Made by a program: the position numbers and the translations under genes
Origin: Periconia sp. R9002
Taxonomy: Eukaryota > Ascomycota > Dothideomycetes > Pleosporales > Periconiaceae
Reading direction: 5' to 3'
Assembly (NCBI GenBank): GCA_023627715.1
Contig: JAMAHW010000120.1
Location: 1-64,000, forward strand
Length of the DNA: 64,000 bases
The notes under the pieces: model-generated
Database searches by the model: none
Told to the model about the DNA's origin: nothing
Seen by the model: only the letters and a program-made list of their open reading frames with translations
In this document: in pieces, positions 32,259-43,664 of the stretch
Layout of the letters: each line of letters opens with the position of its first letter
Numbering within the stretch: position 1 is the first letter of the stretch

Positions 32259-34304
32259 CTACCCTCTATAACCACCCCGTCTATCCGCACCATAACCATG
32301 ATCCGCCATATAAGTAACTGCCTTCAAAGCCTGCGCCAGACGAACCGCCGGCGCCTTAGCATCCCTCGCATCATTAAAATGCGCCATCGTATACTCAAGC
32401 GCCGTCCATCCTGACGCATCCTTAGTAATAAACTCGACACCTATCGACAGCAAGAACTTCATCGTCTTCGGGCATGAGTTCTTCGCGGCGAAGATGAGTG
32501 GTGTGGTCCCGCATTCGGACTGCGAGTTCATGTTGGCGCCTTGCTGGAATAAAGTAAGGGTTAGTTGTAAGAGGCTATCGTCGTGGTTGGGATGGTCTGT
32601 GGGAGTTTTTGTTAATAGGTTGTGGACTTGTGTGAGGCCGTCGTTGGAGGGGGAGAAGGAGGAGAGGGTTGTGTAGGGTGGGTAACAGGTGGCGAAGTCG
32701 GTGAAATCGGTGTTTGAGAGACGGTCGACGAAGGATAAACCAAAGTCGTCCCGAGACTGTGCTAGGCTTTTGATCAGCGCGTCGATGCCTGCGTCTTTCT
32801 TCATCAAGGCGACTAATCTGCTTATTTGGGAACATTCCGAGAGACATAGCATGTCAAGGAAGTTCTTGCGCTGGCAATCCAAATGAGTGAATTCGAAGCC
32901 TACAATACGTAGGTTCATCATGAGACACTCAAACGCGGTCGAATGGAAACCGTTTACGCAGGCACAGCCTTCTCCCATGATCCCGCGGGGATCGAGATAG
33001 AACATGAATGTACGACCATCTAGATCCCGAGCGTTGCACCTCGCGCCATAGTGCCTCGCGAGCGTCAAAAGCACGCGTAATGGCGCAGCTATACTGGCGG
33101 CAAAGAATAGGTCAGTCCGGCCGGATACATCCAGTTCATCTGGAGGGGATAGACGACGCCGATCTAAATTCACGAGAGGGTTGTTGATGCAATCTACTAT
33201 GCGTTGGTGTATGCATCGTGGGTTGAGAGTGCAACATTGACGGATCAGCCAGCGATTGTCGGAATACATGCGCCGCTGCTGTTCTTCGAGCACTTTGGAA
33301 GAGCTTGAGGGCTGTACACGAGGGACCGCTCGAATGTTACCGCTACCACCGGTTTGGTACCATGGTTGGTGAGGATCGGAATATCCAGTAGTTGTCGGAT
33401 TGGCGTGGCGCGCAGACGAACTGGGGTGGCGAGTAGATGAACTGGAGTGATGCGTAGACGAACTTGGGTAGCGCGTGGATGAACTGGAATGGTGCGTGGA
33501 CGAACTGGAGTGATGCGCAGATGAACCAGAGGAGCTCAACGAGTAACGAAGAGTCAGTACGCGTCTGATCAGAGACTGTTCGGATGGTGCACGGTCAGAA
33601 CGTTCCAGTATTTCTGATATCATGGATATTTCATGTATTGCATTAGAGTTGGAGTCGGAAGATGGCAAAACTTGGTTCTTCTTTGCTGTGGGAACGCTTC
33701 TTGACTGGGAATGCTCTCTATAGACTGTCGTGGGGTTGAAATAGTTTGGGTTCATAGACCATCTAAACGACGGAATGTCAGGAATCACCTGCTCTTTAGC
33801 GTCCCAGATAAGCGTTGGTAGGATTAGGCCATCGGCGTTACGCAGCGGCCTAGAAAGCTCGTCAATACGAGATGTGATGTTCAATTCCCCGAAGTCTTGT
33901 CTGGGATGTTCCTCCCTGAAGTCGGACTCCACAATGGGTGTTAATGATGTCTGGATCTGTGGACCGCCTGGAGGGCTATTGTGGAATAGACTGTGCTGAG
34001 AGACATTGGATTTCTGAGCTTGATCTGAATAGCTTGGTTTCTGCCTATTTGCATCAACATAGGATGAACAAAAGCACTGCGGCCTCAGGCCTTGAACATC
34101 GGGTTCTGCGGTTCGTCCTTGAACAAATGCCGTCGCTGGTGTCACCTGCTTCTGATCTTGGTGGCGAGAAGACGTGTCACCTCCACGTCGTCTACGTCTT
34201 TTTCTCAGTTTTTCAGCTTGTAGTAAGAACCGAATCCGCTTTTTCGAAGAGTCTTTATCAGGGGCGCACAGATCTTTCCATCCAGGTCCGAGAAGCTCTT
34301 TCAT
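32259..34304 (-). CDS. Ser-rich protein with C-terminal ankyrin repeats
   Basis: Single open frame of 681 aa on the minus strand starting at ATG 34304. The N-terminus has a short helix and a basic patch (LRKRRRRRGG). A long, probably disordered Ser/Pro/Gln-rich region follows. At about residues 255-303 is a tandem 7-residue repeat of SSTHHSS/SSTRHPS type, about six units. From about residue 400 there are ankyrin-like units: DVSGRTDLFFAASIAAPLRV, the divergent DLDGRTFMFYLDPRG segment, and SECGTTPLIFAAKNSCPKTM followed by DASGWTALEYTMAHF. A filamentous-fungal orphan-like protein; role unknown. The frame could contain a small unrecognised intron but nothing requires one. Confidence 0.75.
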   Translation of the reverse strand: MKELLGPGWKDLCAPDKDSSKKRIRFLLQAEKLRKRRRRRGGDTSSRHQDQKQVTPATAFVQGRTAEPDVQGLRPQCFCSSYVDANRQKPSYSDQAQKSNVSQHSLFHNSPPGGPQIQTSLTPIVESDFREEHPRQDFGELNITSRIDELSRPLRNADGLILPTLIWDAKEQVIPDIPSFRWSMNPNYFNPTTVYREHSQSRSVPTAKKNQVLPSSDSNSNAIHEISMISEILERSDRAPSEQSLIRRVLTLRYSLSSSGSSAHHSSSSTHHSSSSTRYPSSSTHHSSSSTRHPSSSARHANPTTTGYSDPHQPWYQTGGSGNIRAVPRVQPSSSSKVLEEQQRRMYSDNRWLIRQCCTLNPRCIHQRIVDCINNPLVNLDRRRLSPPDELDVSGRTDLFFAASIAAPLRVLLTLARHYGARCNARDLDGRTFMFYLDPRGIMGEGCACVNGFHSTAFECLMMNLRIVGFEFTHLDCQRKNFLDMLCLSECSQISRLVALMKKDAGIDALIKSLAQSRDDFGLSFVDRLSNTDFTDFATCYPPYTTLSSFSPSNDGLTQVHNLLTKTPTDHPNHDDSLLQLTLTLFQQGANMNSQSECGTTPLIFAAKNSCPKTMKFLLSIGVEFITKDASGWTALEYTMAHFNDARDAKAPAVRLAQALKAVTYMADHGYGADRRGGYRG
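33400..33540 (-). repeat. In-frame 21-bp minisatellite coding Ser/His/Arg heptads
   Basis: About six 21-bp units (consensus on + strand near GATGAACTGGAGTGATGCGT) code the SSTHHSS/SSTRHPS heptads of the ankyrin protein. Units differ by point changes that swap His, Arg, Tyr and Pro. Confidence 0.75.
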
Positions 34305-37300
34305 GTTATGCTGTGCAGTTCGCTCACTAATAGGTATTTATATAGCGTCAGCCAGGTCCAGCGAATACGCGTCGTGGTACTGACACTCTCGGTGTTGAAT
34401 TTCCACTTAGAATGCCTAACAAATCGAAAACTTCACTGAATTGAAGGCCACACATGCGTAACACCAGCAGTCTTTTTAACCAAGGCAGGGACCAGGTGTT
34501 TTTCCTGCCGCGGCCCAGGCGACCGTCTTCTTTGATCGTCTTCCTCCGTTTTTGCACACCTCCTCTGGGACGGCTAGGTGGCTCGAGTCTTTGGCTCTTT
34601 CGATCATTGTCGGGGCGGGTGGGGGCCATATTTCAATCTGGCGCTGGAGGATATTTCTCGCTGTTGCCACGGCTGTTGTATGTGGGAAAGGTTATAAAAA
34701 ATCCGTGGTGGTACGTAGCAGAGGAAGATTGCTCGAGGATTATAGAAGGAGCGAGTACATAAATTATATTTGCCTTGCTATGCCTGTTCGAAGTTGCAAC
34801 GACTGAAACGCTGACCGGTACGCGCAAGAATTGGCGACTGGCGACGTGGATGACAAGACTGTGGCGCATTTTGACCTATTAGCAGATGTCAAAAGACACG
34901 GCGTGCAGCCACCGCAAGAATTCAGTCTTGCTACACTGCACGGAGAGTGGCTGGAGTGGACTCGGAACTTCTTTCTGAGGCTCATTATCTCTGTTATCGA
35001 CGCCACAACGCAACATGTTGTACGCTAATGGCTCTTCAAACGAATGGTAGATGCTATTGACAGCCGTTGCTGATTAGTGGTGGAAGGTGGAAGGTGCATG
35101 ATTTTGTAAACCATGGAACAGACACTGGGCAACGAGCCACTACGACCTAATCATGTGGCATCAGCTTCTTGCTCACGTGCACCTCTCCACATCCCGGCCC
35201 AGGACGTCTTTGTGTTTCTTTTCCTGTATTCAAGGATGACATCCTAATAATCTAATTACCATGCAACAAGTACTACTCAATTATTCTTCATAAGAGTTTT
35301 TTCCCCACATATATCAAGCACTAGCAAAGTTTTAAGTGCTACCTATAGAACGAAATAAACCGTCTACGAAGTAAAGCATAATTACATAGCCATGTATTTT
35401 GTGTGTTTTAACGTAGATGTATAGTGGCGACCTCGAAACAGAACTACCAAGCAAGACAACTCAACATAAACGAGAAATTTTCGTTGGGTTTTAGAGCCTG
35501 TCTAACGCCCCTAGGTAGGCAGATGGATTCGGTTAAGGATGGGAGATTGCGAGGATTAATGATGGGTAAGGTAAGATTGAGTGAAGTTTTATGGATTGGG
35601 GAATACTAGAGGGGGAGGAAGGGGAGGGAAGGGAGAAGGGAGAAGGGGAGGAGGAGAGAGATGGGGGGAGATGGGGGGTTAGTTGGAGATGCAAAAATTG
35701 ACCGATCAATGATTGCATTGGTTTGATTCGTATCTATACTCAAACAGACGGGATGGTTAGGAATGGATAGTCATACTGGAGTGGAGTGATAAACGACGGC
35801 AATTATTTCTTTTTTCTTTGTATTACTTCTACTTTGGGTTGATACTGGGAATGATTTTAATGAATGTGAAGACAAAGCACACTTTGAATTCTCTTTCTCC
35901 GTGTTTTTTTTTTTCAAGAGGGAGAGGTACCTATGTACGTACATCCATCTTTCTTCAATTGATGATAGGTACATGTACGGTGTTACGGGCTGACCGACGC
36001 ATGCAAGTACACGTGTACCTACCTACCTACCTACCTATGGCAAATAAAAAGAAAGAACGGTCTCGCAGATAGGAGTCGTAAGAATGTATTTGTGATGAGA
36101 AGATGTGTTTATTGCATAGCTTCTTTCAAGGATGGATATGTACAAATGCATTGTTTTCCTGTGTGACTTTCCTGTTTCCCAGGGAAGGGGGGTAAGATAT
36201 CGAATGCACAAGGGAACTAAGGAAATATGTCCGAAGCACGGGTGTACCTGATTGGCGTGGGGCGTGAGAATTCTCGTGGATGATGTTGGGGTGAGGTGCG
36301 GGCGCATTACGCTGACCACCACCAGGCTTCGTATCAAGGGGTTGTTGAGATGTTCAGTTGCACGAGCTCGTGTTGGTATGGGGGGATCAGCGCGTCGGTA
36401 TCAGCTGGCATGGCGCAGTACCTAAGCTTTTGGAACGGATGGCATTCCTGAGAAGGGCAGAGTGGGTGGAGATGAAGGAACAGTCACGAGGAGTAGCAAG
36501 AAAGAATAGCCAACACGACAAGGCAGCAGGGATAAGCGATCGACGAGAGCCTGGGATGGGGGTTGCTACGTGGTAGTTGAAAAATGCAAGTGCACAGGCG
36601 CGCGCAAGGCAAAGGGCCGAAGAGAGGAAAAAAAGGCGGTGGCGGAGACGGGGGATGTAGGGAAAATATGGGGTAAAAGGGTGGAAGGAAGAGGAATGAG
36701 GAGAGATATTGGGGAATAGATTTGGTGGATATTGGAGGGTTGATTGCGGTTCATATTGGCAGAGAGGTGGATTGGTTGGCAGGTCGGTCAGCGTGGTGGA
36801 GGAGCTTCGGGGCCGGATGTTTAGGCGAGAAAGGTGGGCGGGCTGCCCCGCATAGCGAATGCAAGCAAGAAAAAAACAAGAAATAGGAATGCGAAAGGTG
36901 GTTAAAGAAGGCAAAAGGAAGAATGGAAAGATAGACGAGCAGGAAGATCAAGGGGAAATAGGCAACCGCCCCTTTCTGGGCGTTCTGGAGGTGCATATAC
37001 GCAATATGTATGTATATAAATACATGTCGGTGTCGAAAGAAATGCATGTCATGTTGCGTGGCAGGAAGGCGATGGCTTGTAGCTTGAGCCGGTACTGGAC
37101 ACAGCAGCAGGCTTGTTCCTGTTGCGCGTACTCGCTCGTGTATGTCGTGTTTGTTCGTGTAAGAAGAAGATGCATCTGGACTGAGTGAAGGGGAGGTTGA
37201 TTTGTCGTGTCTGAGTAATGGTGGGAAAGGGCGCTAGAGCGGATTCGACATGTGGGGAACAGGGATGGCTCGCTTACTAGGGACCCATTATAGGCGGCGT

Positions 37301-38302
37301 GATTGGCTGGCGATTGTCCACCGCGGAGGGTCCCCCACTTTGACTGGCTATGCATGACCACTTCTCTCACACAAAAGGTGCATCACTCGCCTGCATTCAT
37401 TGTCTTATAAGTTATAACTACTGTAGGTGCAAGGGTAGGATTGGGCGATGATGGGCGGTGATTGATGAGAAGTAGGGATCCGTAGTATGTAATTGCGCCA
37501 TGTAACAGGAACACAAAGTCTCTTGTTCGTGGCGAAACATGGGCAGACCCTGGGTGACTTGCGTGCCCTGAGCAAAATCCAGCAGAGGAAGGAACGCACG
37601 GTTGTGGGGAAGCTCCCCAAAGGAAGGAACACACACCTTCATCCGCGCCTGCCTCCTCTATGCCTGAGCAGGTCCTTCTTTCCCATCTGATGTAACCAGC
37701 CTTTGCGCCGATTCTCCTCCGAACGTCCAACTAAGTAATCGTCCCGACCTTGTCCTCCTACCCTACCCTACCCTCCATCCCATCCCATCCTTTACTCTAG
37801 GTATTTCTCTTCCGCGGCTATCTCACGGTTACGGCTAAGTTAGCCAGCTCGACTTGGACACCACAAACACCACACCTCACCACACTACCTATACTACTCA
37901 CATCATACCACACACCACACTACACCACGTTTGCGTCGAACCCCATACTCCCCGTTTCCCTCCCGCTCGCCCACCACCATCCACCCGCTTGACTACGCCG
38001 CTGCACAGGGAGACCACTGCAAGCTGTAGCCAACGACATGACCCATGATATGACAGAATAACGTCCCCCTTCCATCCCATCGCTGCTGCTGCATGGGACC
38101 CTGCGCTAAGCGCCTCGCATCGCAGCAACACACATCTCATCCTTCCCGCCCACTGCGATTTCGTCTCAACGCTGCTCACCCACCTCCATCCGATCCCTTC
38201 CGCCTCTCTCTCCACCTAATTTTTACCCACCGCCACGCCGCCTACCACAACCAAGCTACCTTGGATACTCACACGCCTTGCATGGAATAAACCCGAAATT
38301 CA
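34305..38302. other. 4 kb divergent spacer and leader of the Zn2Cys6 gene
   Basis: No supported gene in 4 kb. The left part is the ankyrin-gene promoter. Near 35600-35680 there is a purine-rich low-complexity block (GGGGAGG type). 36010-36035 carries an ACCT microsatellite. 37740-38300 is C/T/A-rich and is probably the long leader of the transcription-factor gene, containing several upstream ATGs. The reverse-strand ORFs at 36387-37047 overlap each other and are Pro/Ser/His-rich without family resemblance. Confidence 0.45.
38093..38290 (+). promoter_or_regulatory. 65-codon upstream ORF in the transcription-factor leader
   Basis: ATG at 38093 opens a 65-codon frame whose TAA ends at 38290, 12 nt before the main ATG at 38303. 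A nested in-frame minimal uORF (ATG GAA TAA, 38282-38290) shares the stop. Another short uORF occupies 38038-38061. If the mRNA starts upstream, these would reduce or regulate translation of the regulator. Confidence 0.4.
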
Positions 38303-41300
38303 ATGGCCACTTCCCAGCCTCACCATCCTCGTCAGCAGCACCATTCTCCCTTCCAGCAATCGAATCACGAATCCGATCCCCTCTCCCTCGCCGATTACGG
38401 TCTACACCCTCTCCCGTCGCCCCTTCGCTCTCCCATCCGCAATCCTTCCAGCAGCCCCTCTGCTGCTATGGCCTCCTTCTCCGATTTCGCCATGTACGGT
38501 CAGAATCACGGTTTCGGTACTGCCTTCGACAGGCCCCAGCCCACCATCAAAACCACAAATATTCACAGGGGGAGTATAAGCAATATGAGCGACGACAACG
38601 TGACCAGTGGGAGTGCCCATCCTCATCGCCTCAGCGTAGGAAGCACTGCAAACCCCAATATAAACCTCAAGATGAACTCGGCCCGCGATGGCCACACTAC
38701 GAGCCCCGAAAGCACCGCTGGACTGGGAATGTTGGCAATCGGCGAAACTCTCAATGATGGATCGACTCTGAGCATGCGATTGGATGACACATCGGGGAGG
38801 GACGGCGGCGATGTGTCTTCCAAGCCTGACAGCAATGACGGTGCCGACCCGCCCTCGTGGAGCGAAATGAAAACAAAGGCTGGCAAGGAGAGGAAAAGGC
38901 TGCCACTCGCGTGCATTGCTTGCCGGCGCAAGAAGATACGCTGCTCGGGGGAGAAGCCGGCATGCAAACATTGCCTCCGGAGTAGGATACCTTGCGTGTA
39001 CAAGGTCACCACCCGCAAGGCTGCGCCCCGGACGGACTACATGGCTATGCTCGACAAGCGGTTGCGCCGCATGGAGGATCGCGTGGTCAAGTTGATACCC
39101 AAGGAGAGCTTACCATCCATCGCCGGCGTCGGCAGGTCCGTGGTCAAGCCCGCAATACCGGGAGCCCCGCCAAAGACGCCAACCGCCAACAAGAAGAGAG
39201 GTGCCGAGGAGGCATTTGGCAACGAGTTGGACCAATGGGCCAAGACCAAAACGGCCAACCCGAATGTAGTTGGATCCGGCAAAAATAAGGAGTCGGATGA
39301 GCAGAGTTTACTGACGGAAGGCGCCGAAAGCTTACCTCCAAAGGAGATTCAGGAACACCTCGCCGAAGTATATTTCGACTATGTATATGGCCAGAGTTAC
39401 CCACTCCTGCACAAACCGAGCTTCATGCGAAGGTTAGCGTCCGGGAATGTGCCGCCGGTGCTCATCCTCGCCATATGCGCCATATCAGCCCGTTTTTCGA
39501 CGCATCCACAGCTGCGGACCGAGCCCTGTTTCTTGCGAGGGGATAATTGGGCGGAGCGCGCGCGCGAGATCTCATTGCGGCGATTTGATTCGCCCAACAT
39601 CACCATTCTCATCGTTTACTTACTATTAGGCTTGCATGAATTCGGCACATGTCAGGGCGGCCGAAGCTGGATGTTTGGCGGCATGGCGCAAAGAATGGCG
39701 TATGCTCTGCAATTACACAAGGAGTTGGAGTACGACCCGAGTTCTACCGAGGCAGATCGAAAGCCATTAAGTCTGACAGACCGGGAGATTCGACGGAGAA
39801 CCATGTGGTCGTGTTTTCTCATGGATCGATTCAACTCGTCAGGAACCGACCGACCACTTTTCGTCCACGAACAATATATCGAGGTACAGCTACCTGTGAA
39901 GGAGCATCTCTATGTTCACGAAATACAGGCACCTACCGAGGCCCTCGATGGCCATGTACCCAACCCTCTCTCTGCCGACAGCGGCCAACTATCAAACCCC
40001 CGCGAAAATATGGGTGTGACAGCATATACGATACGTCTCGTCTGTATATGGGGCAAACTCATAAAGTATATGAATTTGGGCGGAAAAGAGAGAGAAAAAG
40101 AACCCATGTGGTCTCCCAAATCGACGCTCAACACCATCAAACAAGAAGCAAAAGATTTCAAGGATGCTCTGCCTGACATGCTGGTGTACAGTCCCGAGAA
40201 CGTCAAAAGCCACGCCATTGGCAGGACAGCAAACCAATACCTGTACTTACACATTCTCTACCAACAGATTATCCTTTTCATGTACCGATTCGCTCTACCT
40301 TCCCGAGCCGGTAGCCGTCCACCCAAAGACATGCCGCACGACTTCTTAACCGAATCTGCCCGCAGCGCACTGGATGCCGCCAACCAGATATCCATGCTCA
40401 TCAACGAGGCCATGGATCACAATGTCGTTGCTCCTTTTGCAGGCTACGCTGCCTTTTTCTCGTCCACCGTCCACGTCCACGGCGTCTTCTCCAAGAACCC
40501 AAAGCTCGAAGCACAGTCAAAGAAGTACTTGGCGTACAATGTCAAGTACCTGAGCAAGATGAAGAAGTACTGGGGGATGTTTCATTACATGGCTGAGAAT
40601 CTGAGGGAACTGTACCGCCAACATGCCGACGCGCAGATAAGAGGGCCTGTTGTCGCCGGAGAAAAGACCAAGGGCGTGATATTCCAGTACGGCGATTGGT
40701 TCGACAGATACCCGCACGGTGTTTCCAAGACAGATTATGAAGATGCAGCAGAAGTCAACCCAAACGAACCCGGCACGGATGCTGTGCTCGGACAGAAGAG
40801 CGATCTGCAGAGCGTGGAAGAGTTCTTCGCTTCGCTCTCACCACCCTCCCGTGCAGACCAACACCGCAAACAAGCACGCAAGAACAAATCCAAATCCGTT
40901 TCCAAATCTGACGCTCCCGCCAATTTGACAAACAAATCAGCTGCTGCCCAGCAACAAGCACAGCAGCAACAGCGCCTTCAACAGCAACGCCAAGCAGCCG
41001 CCCAGCAGCAGCAACTTCATCACAACGCCCTCCATCAACAGCTGGGTCAAATCACCATCAATCCACAAGAAGCCATCGACGCCTTTGACCCCAGCTTCTT
41101 CGCAACCCAAACACAAGCCGGCCAGCAACAATCCCCCTACCTCCCCGACTTCTCCCCGCACCACCCTTCACACAATCTAAGCATGCTCAATACCTCACCT
41201 CCCGGCCTCATCCACCCATCCCAAGCATCGCAAATGGACATCTCGCCTTTTGGCGACATCTCGGCGCACCCAGCCGCGTTCTGGAACCTAGATCCCCTTG

Positions 41301-41581
41301 GGGGTGCAGGTGGCGGATCCGGCTTCTACGACCCCGGCAATGCGGGCTGGTTCTTGCCGTTCAATGTCGAACCGCCTGTTTTAGGAGCCGACGAGGGCGG
41401 CATGTTTGCGCATGAGGCGTTTGGGTTTGGATTAGGTATTGGAGCTGGTGGAGGGAGTGGTGGACTAGGAGCGGGTGCGGAGCATCAACAGGGGCTCCCG
41501 CATCGGCAGCAGAGCATGAGTGTGGGACGGAGTGGGAGTATGGAAGGCTTAGAAGGGTTGGAAGGGCTGGACGGGATATGA
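38303..41581 (+). CDS. Zn2Cys6 fungal transcription factor with polyQ C-terminus
   Basis: Intronless gene of 1092 aa. The binuclear zinc cluster at about residues 201-230 has the pattern C-x2-C-x6-C-x6-C-x2-C-x6-C (CIACRRKKIRC, then CKHCLRSRIPC). It is followed by a linker and short coiled coil (YMAMLDKRLRRMEDRVVKLI). The fungal-specific middle homology region spans roughly residues 350-750, opening with HLAEVYFDYVYGQSYPLLHK, and contains GRSWMFGGMAQRMAYALQLH and RRRTMWSCFLMDRFNS. The C-terminus has a polyQ tract (about 880-915) and a Gly-rich acidic end that could be an activation region. The N-terminal 200 residues are Ser/Pro/His-rich. A nuclear sequence-specific regulator; target genes cannot be inferred. 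The ATG at 38303 is supported by composition; a 65-codon uORF ends just upstream. Confidence 0.93.
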   Translation: MATSQPHHPRQQHHSPFQQSNHESDPLSLADYGLHPLPSPLRSPIRNPSSSPSAAMASFSDFAMYGQNHGFGTAFDRPQPTIKTTNIHRGSISNMSDDNVTSGSAHPHRLSVGSTANPNINLKMNSARDGHTTSPESTAGLGMLAIGETLNDGSTLSMRLDDTSGRDGGDVSSKPDSNDGADPPSWSEMKTKAGKERKRLPLACIACRRKKIRCSGEKPACKHCLRSRIPCVYKVTTRKAAPRTDYMAMLDKRLRRMEDRVVKLIPKESLPSIAGVGRSVVKPAIPGAPPKTPTANKKRGAEEAFGNELDQWAKTKTANPNVVGSGKNKESDEQSLLTEGAESLPPKEIQEHLAEVYFDYVYGQSYPLLHKPSFMRRLASGNVPPVLILAICAISARFSTHPQLRTEPCFLRGDNWAERAREISLRRFDSPNITILIVYLLLGLHEFGTCQGGRSWMFGGMAQRMAYALQLHKELEYDPSSTEADRKPLSLTDREIRRRTMWSCFLMDRFNSSGTDRPLFVHEQYIEVQLPVKEHLYVHEIQAPTEALDGHVPNPLSADSGQLSNPRENMGVTAYTIRLVCIWGKLIKYMNLGGKEREKEPMWSPKSTLNTIKQEAKDFKDALPDMLVYSPENVKSHAIGRTANQYLYLHILYQQIILFMYRFALPSRAGSRPPKDMPHDFLTESARSALDAANQISMLINEAMDHNVVAPFAGYAAFFSSTVHVHGVFSKNPKLEAQSKKYLAYNVKYLSKMKKYWGMFHYMAENLRELYRQHADAQIRGPVVAGEKTKGVIFQYGDWFDRYPHGVSKTDYEDAAEVNPNEPGTDAVLGQKSDLQSVEEFFASLSPPSRADQHRKQARKNKSKSVSKSDAPANLTNKSAAAQQQAQQQQRLQQQRQAAAQQQQLHHNALHQQLGQITINPQEAIDAFDPSFFATQTQAGQQQSPYLPDFSPHHPSHNLSMLNTSPPGLIHPSQASQMDISPFGDISAHPAAFWNLDPLGGAGGGSGFYDPGNAGWFLPFNVEPPVLGADEGGMFAHEAFGFGLGIGAGGGSGGLGAGAEHQQGLPHRQQSMSVGRSGSMEGLEGLEGLDGI

Positions 41582-43664
41582 TTGAATTTACCCCGAGACG
41601 CCACGACATGAAAAATGGGAAATGACTGTGGCTTACTTTCTCTTATGCCAACGAGCGACCAACACTGGACTTCGGAACGTATGTCAAATAGGCATTTGCC
41701 GTTACACGGTGAAATGGCGTACGCTCCCCTGCCTTTCTTCCAGAACGAAAAAAGCAGGTTAGCCCTGGAGTGAGTGTGCTCATTTCAAACATGCATCTGC
41801 TGCAGCCTCTCTATCTAAGCTACTACGTTGTTGCACTCCTTTCTGTGCGAGACATACGTATGTTGCGAGCGAGCCAACTGGTCCCTCCCCATTCCACCCG
41901 TTTCCCCAACGCTCCCCCCGAACTGTCGACGTCACGTTGGGATGCGTTCAGCTTGCAAGAGCACTCGCTATATGTGTGAGAAAGGGGATGGTGGGAAGAA
42001 TGCCGTGCCCGGATGTGCTGTTGATAAAGAAGGAAGGAAGAAAGAAAAGAAAGGGGGGGGCATGTATCTGCCATGCTATCTTAGCTGAAGAATCGGATAG
42101 GAAGACGTGGGACTTGTTTTATACTGTTTATATTTCTGAGGAGGGAGTTTTTTTTTTCAAGTGTATCTAGGGTTCTTGGAGAGTTTTTTTTTTTCTTTTT
42201 CGTGGAGGAGCTAGGGATTAGGGGGTTATGGGGTTGGTGATTTGGGGGATTTTTGAGAATTTTCCTTTCTTCGTTTATATTTATCGTTTGTTGTGGTGGT
42301 TTTTTTACCTTACATACCTTTTACATACTTTTCTATATTTTGTTCACTTTTTTCACACACCACCCTTCTTCTTGTGTTTTTTTTTCTGTTAAAGGGGTTG
42401 GTTGGGCATGGGGTTGTTGGTTGTATTTTATTCAAATTTTTCTTTCGATGTACGTATGTACGTAGCTCACGTGGGTGGGGGGGAATTCCCCTCCCATCGA
42501 GAGAAAGTCGACCATGTTGATATGATATATCACAAGCCATGATTTTCCGTGCGGTGAAAGTATTTGTTTGTTTGTCTGTGTGTAACATGTATGTGTGTGT
42601 AGGGATGATGGAAGGGGGGATTGATTGGGAGATGGGGAGGTTTTCAAATGGTTTTTGATTTTCCATAATTATGGGGGGTTTTTTTTGTTATGGTTTTATG
42701 TGACAGAGCTGAGATGAGTGTGTATCCCCATTCTCTCCACAAACCAATCAATGTAACAAATAAACCGTACAGAAAAACAAGTAACCCCAATCAACCCATC
42801 GTTTCCCTATCCAAAACACACCATCTATCCATCTACATCTACATATCTATACGCATCCCCTCCCCCCATCGTAGCCCACCCACGAAATTTGAAAGACTTT
42901 CGCCAAATTTTTCATGGATGTCTACGATGCCGAAGGACATGATACAGACCTCTACTTCTTCCACCTCCATGCATATTCATCTCTCCGTTGGTGTTTTTTT
43001 TGTTGAGAAAGAGAATGAGGCATTTGCAAACCCGTCCATTGACCCAACTCATCGTACACACAGCCATGAATTGGATGGGATGTCTACGATGAGTTGGTAA
43101 ATGGACGTGTTTGCAAATGGTGGTATATGGGTGATGGGGAGGATGTGTGTGTAGACGATTGTGGACGGACCGGACTGGATGGATCGCTAGAGACTAAATA
43201 CATATTCGTGCTCTCCTCTCCTCTCCCATGGTTCTTGATGTACGGATACATAAGATGGGTTTGTGTGTGCGTTTTTGTACAGTCTGCAAGTCTTTGGAGT
43301 CGCGGACTGAGACTCACGCGTGGTGCAACCGTGGATTCTTTTCGACGTGGGGAGGGAGTGTGCAATCGGCCTTGCACACGACGTTGCTGTTCCGTGTCCT
43401 TTCATCTTGGGTGAAGATTTAAGAGAGACGTCCACGCTCGACAATAGACTCATGCGGTCTCCCAGACGCTCAGCACTTTGTGCTGCTTAGGAAGGCACAT
43501 GGTCGGCCCGGTGCGGGTGAAGCGCATTTCCAGCGCAGTAACAGTGATTTTTGACTCTCATCTCCAGCAACGGACGGCAAAGACGACGCGCTTCACGCCG
43601 GGTACGGGTGACTCAGATGAAAGTGGTGGGAAAAGTTTCTTTTCCCCATCCTTTGAAGCGGCGC
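41582..43664. other. Spacer between convergent transcription-factor gene and SEN15
   Basis: Two kilobases without a supported gene. 42100-42700 is T-rich on the + strand with several homopolymer runs. 42780-42900 is CATC/TATC rich. 43000-43440 has ORFs on both strands that overlap one another. The SEN15 3' region is at the right end. Confidence 0.45.

Noticed and set aside
38278..39018. Alternative-frame ORFs over the transcription-factor N-terminus
   Set aside because: Shadows of the 1092-aa frame, which carries the zinc cluster.
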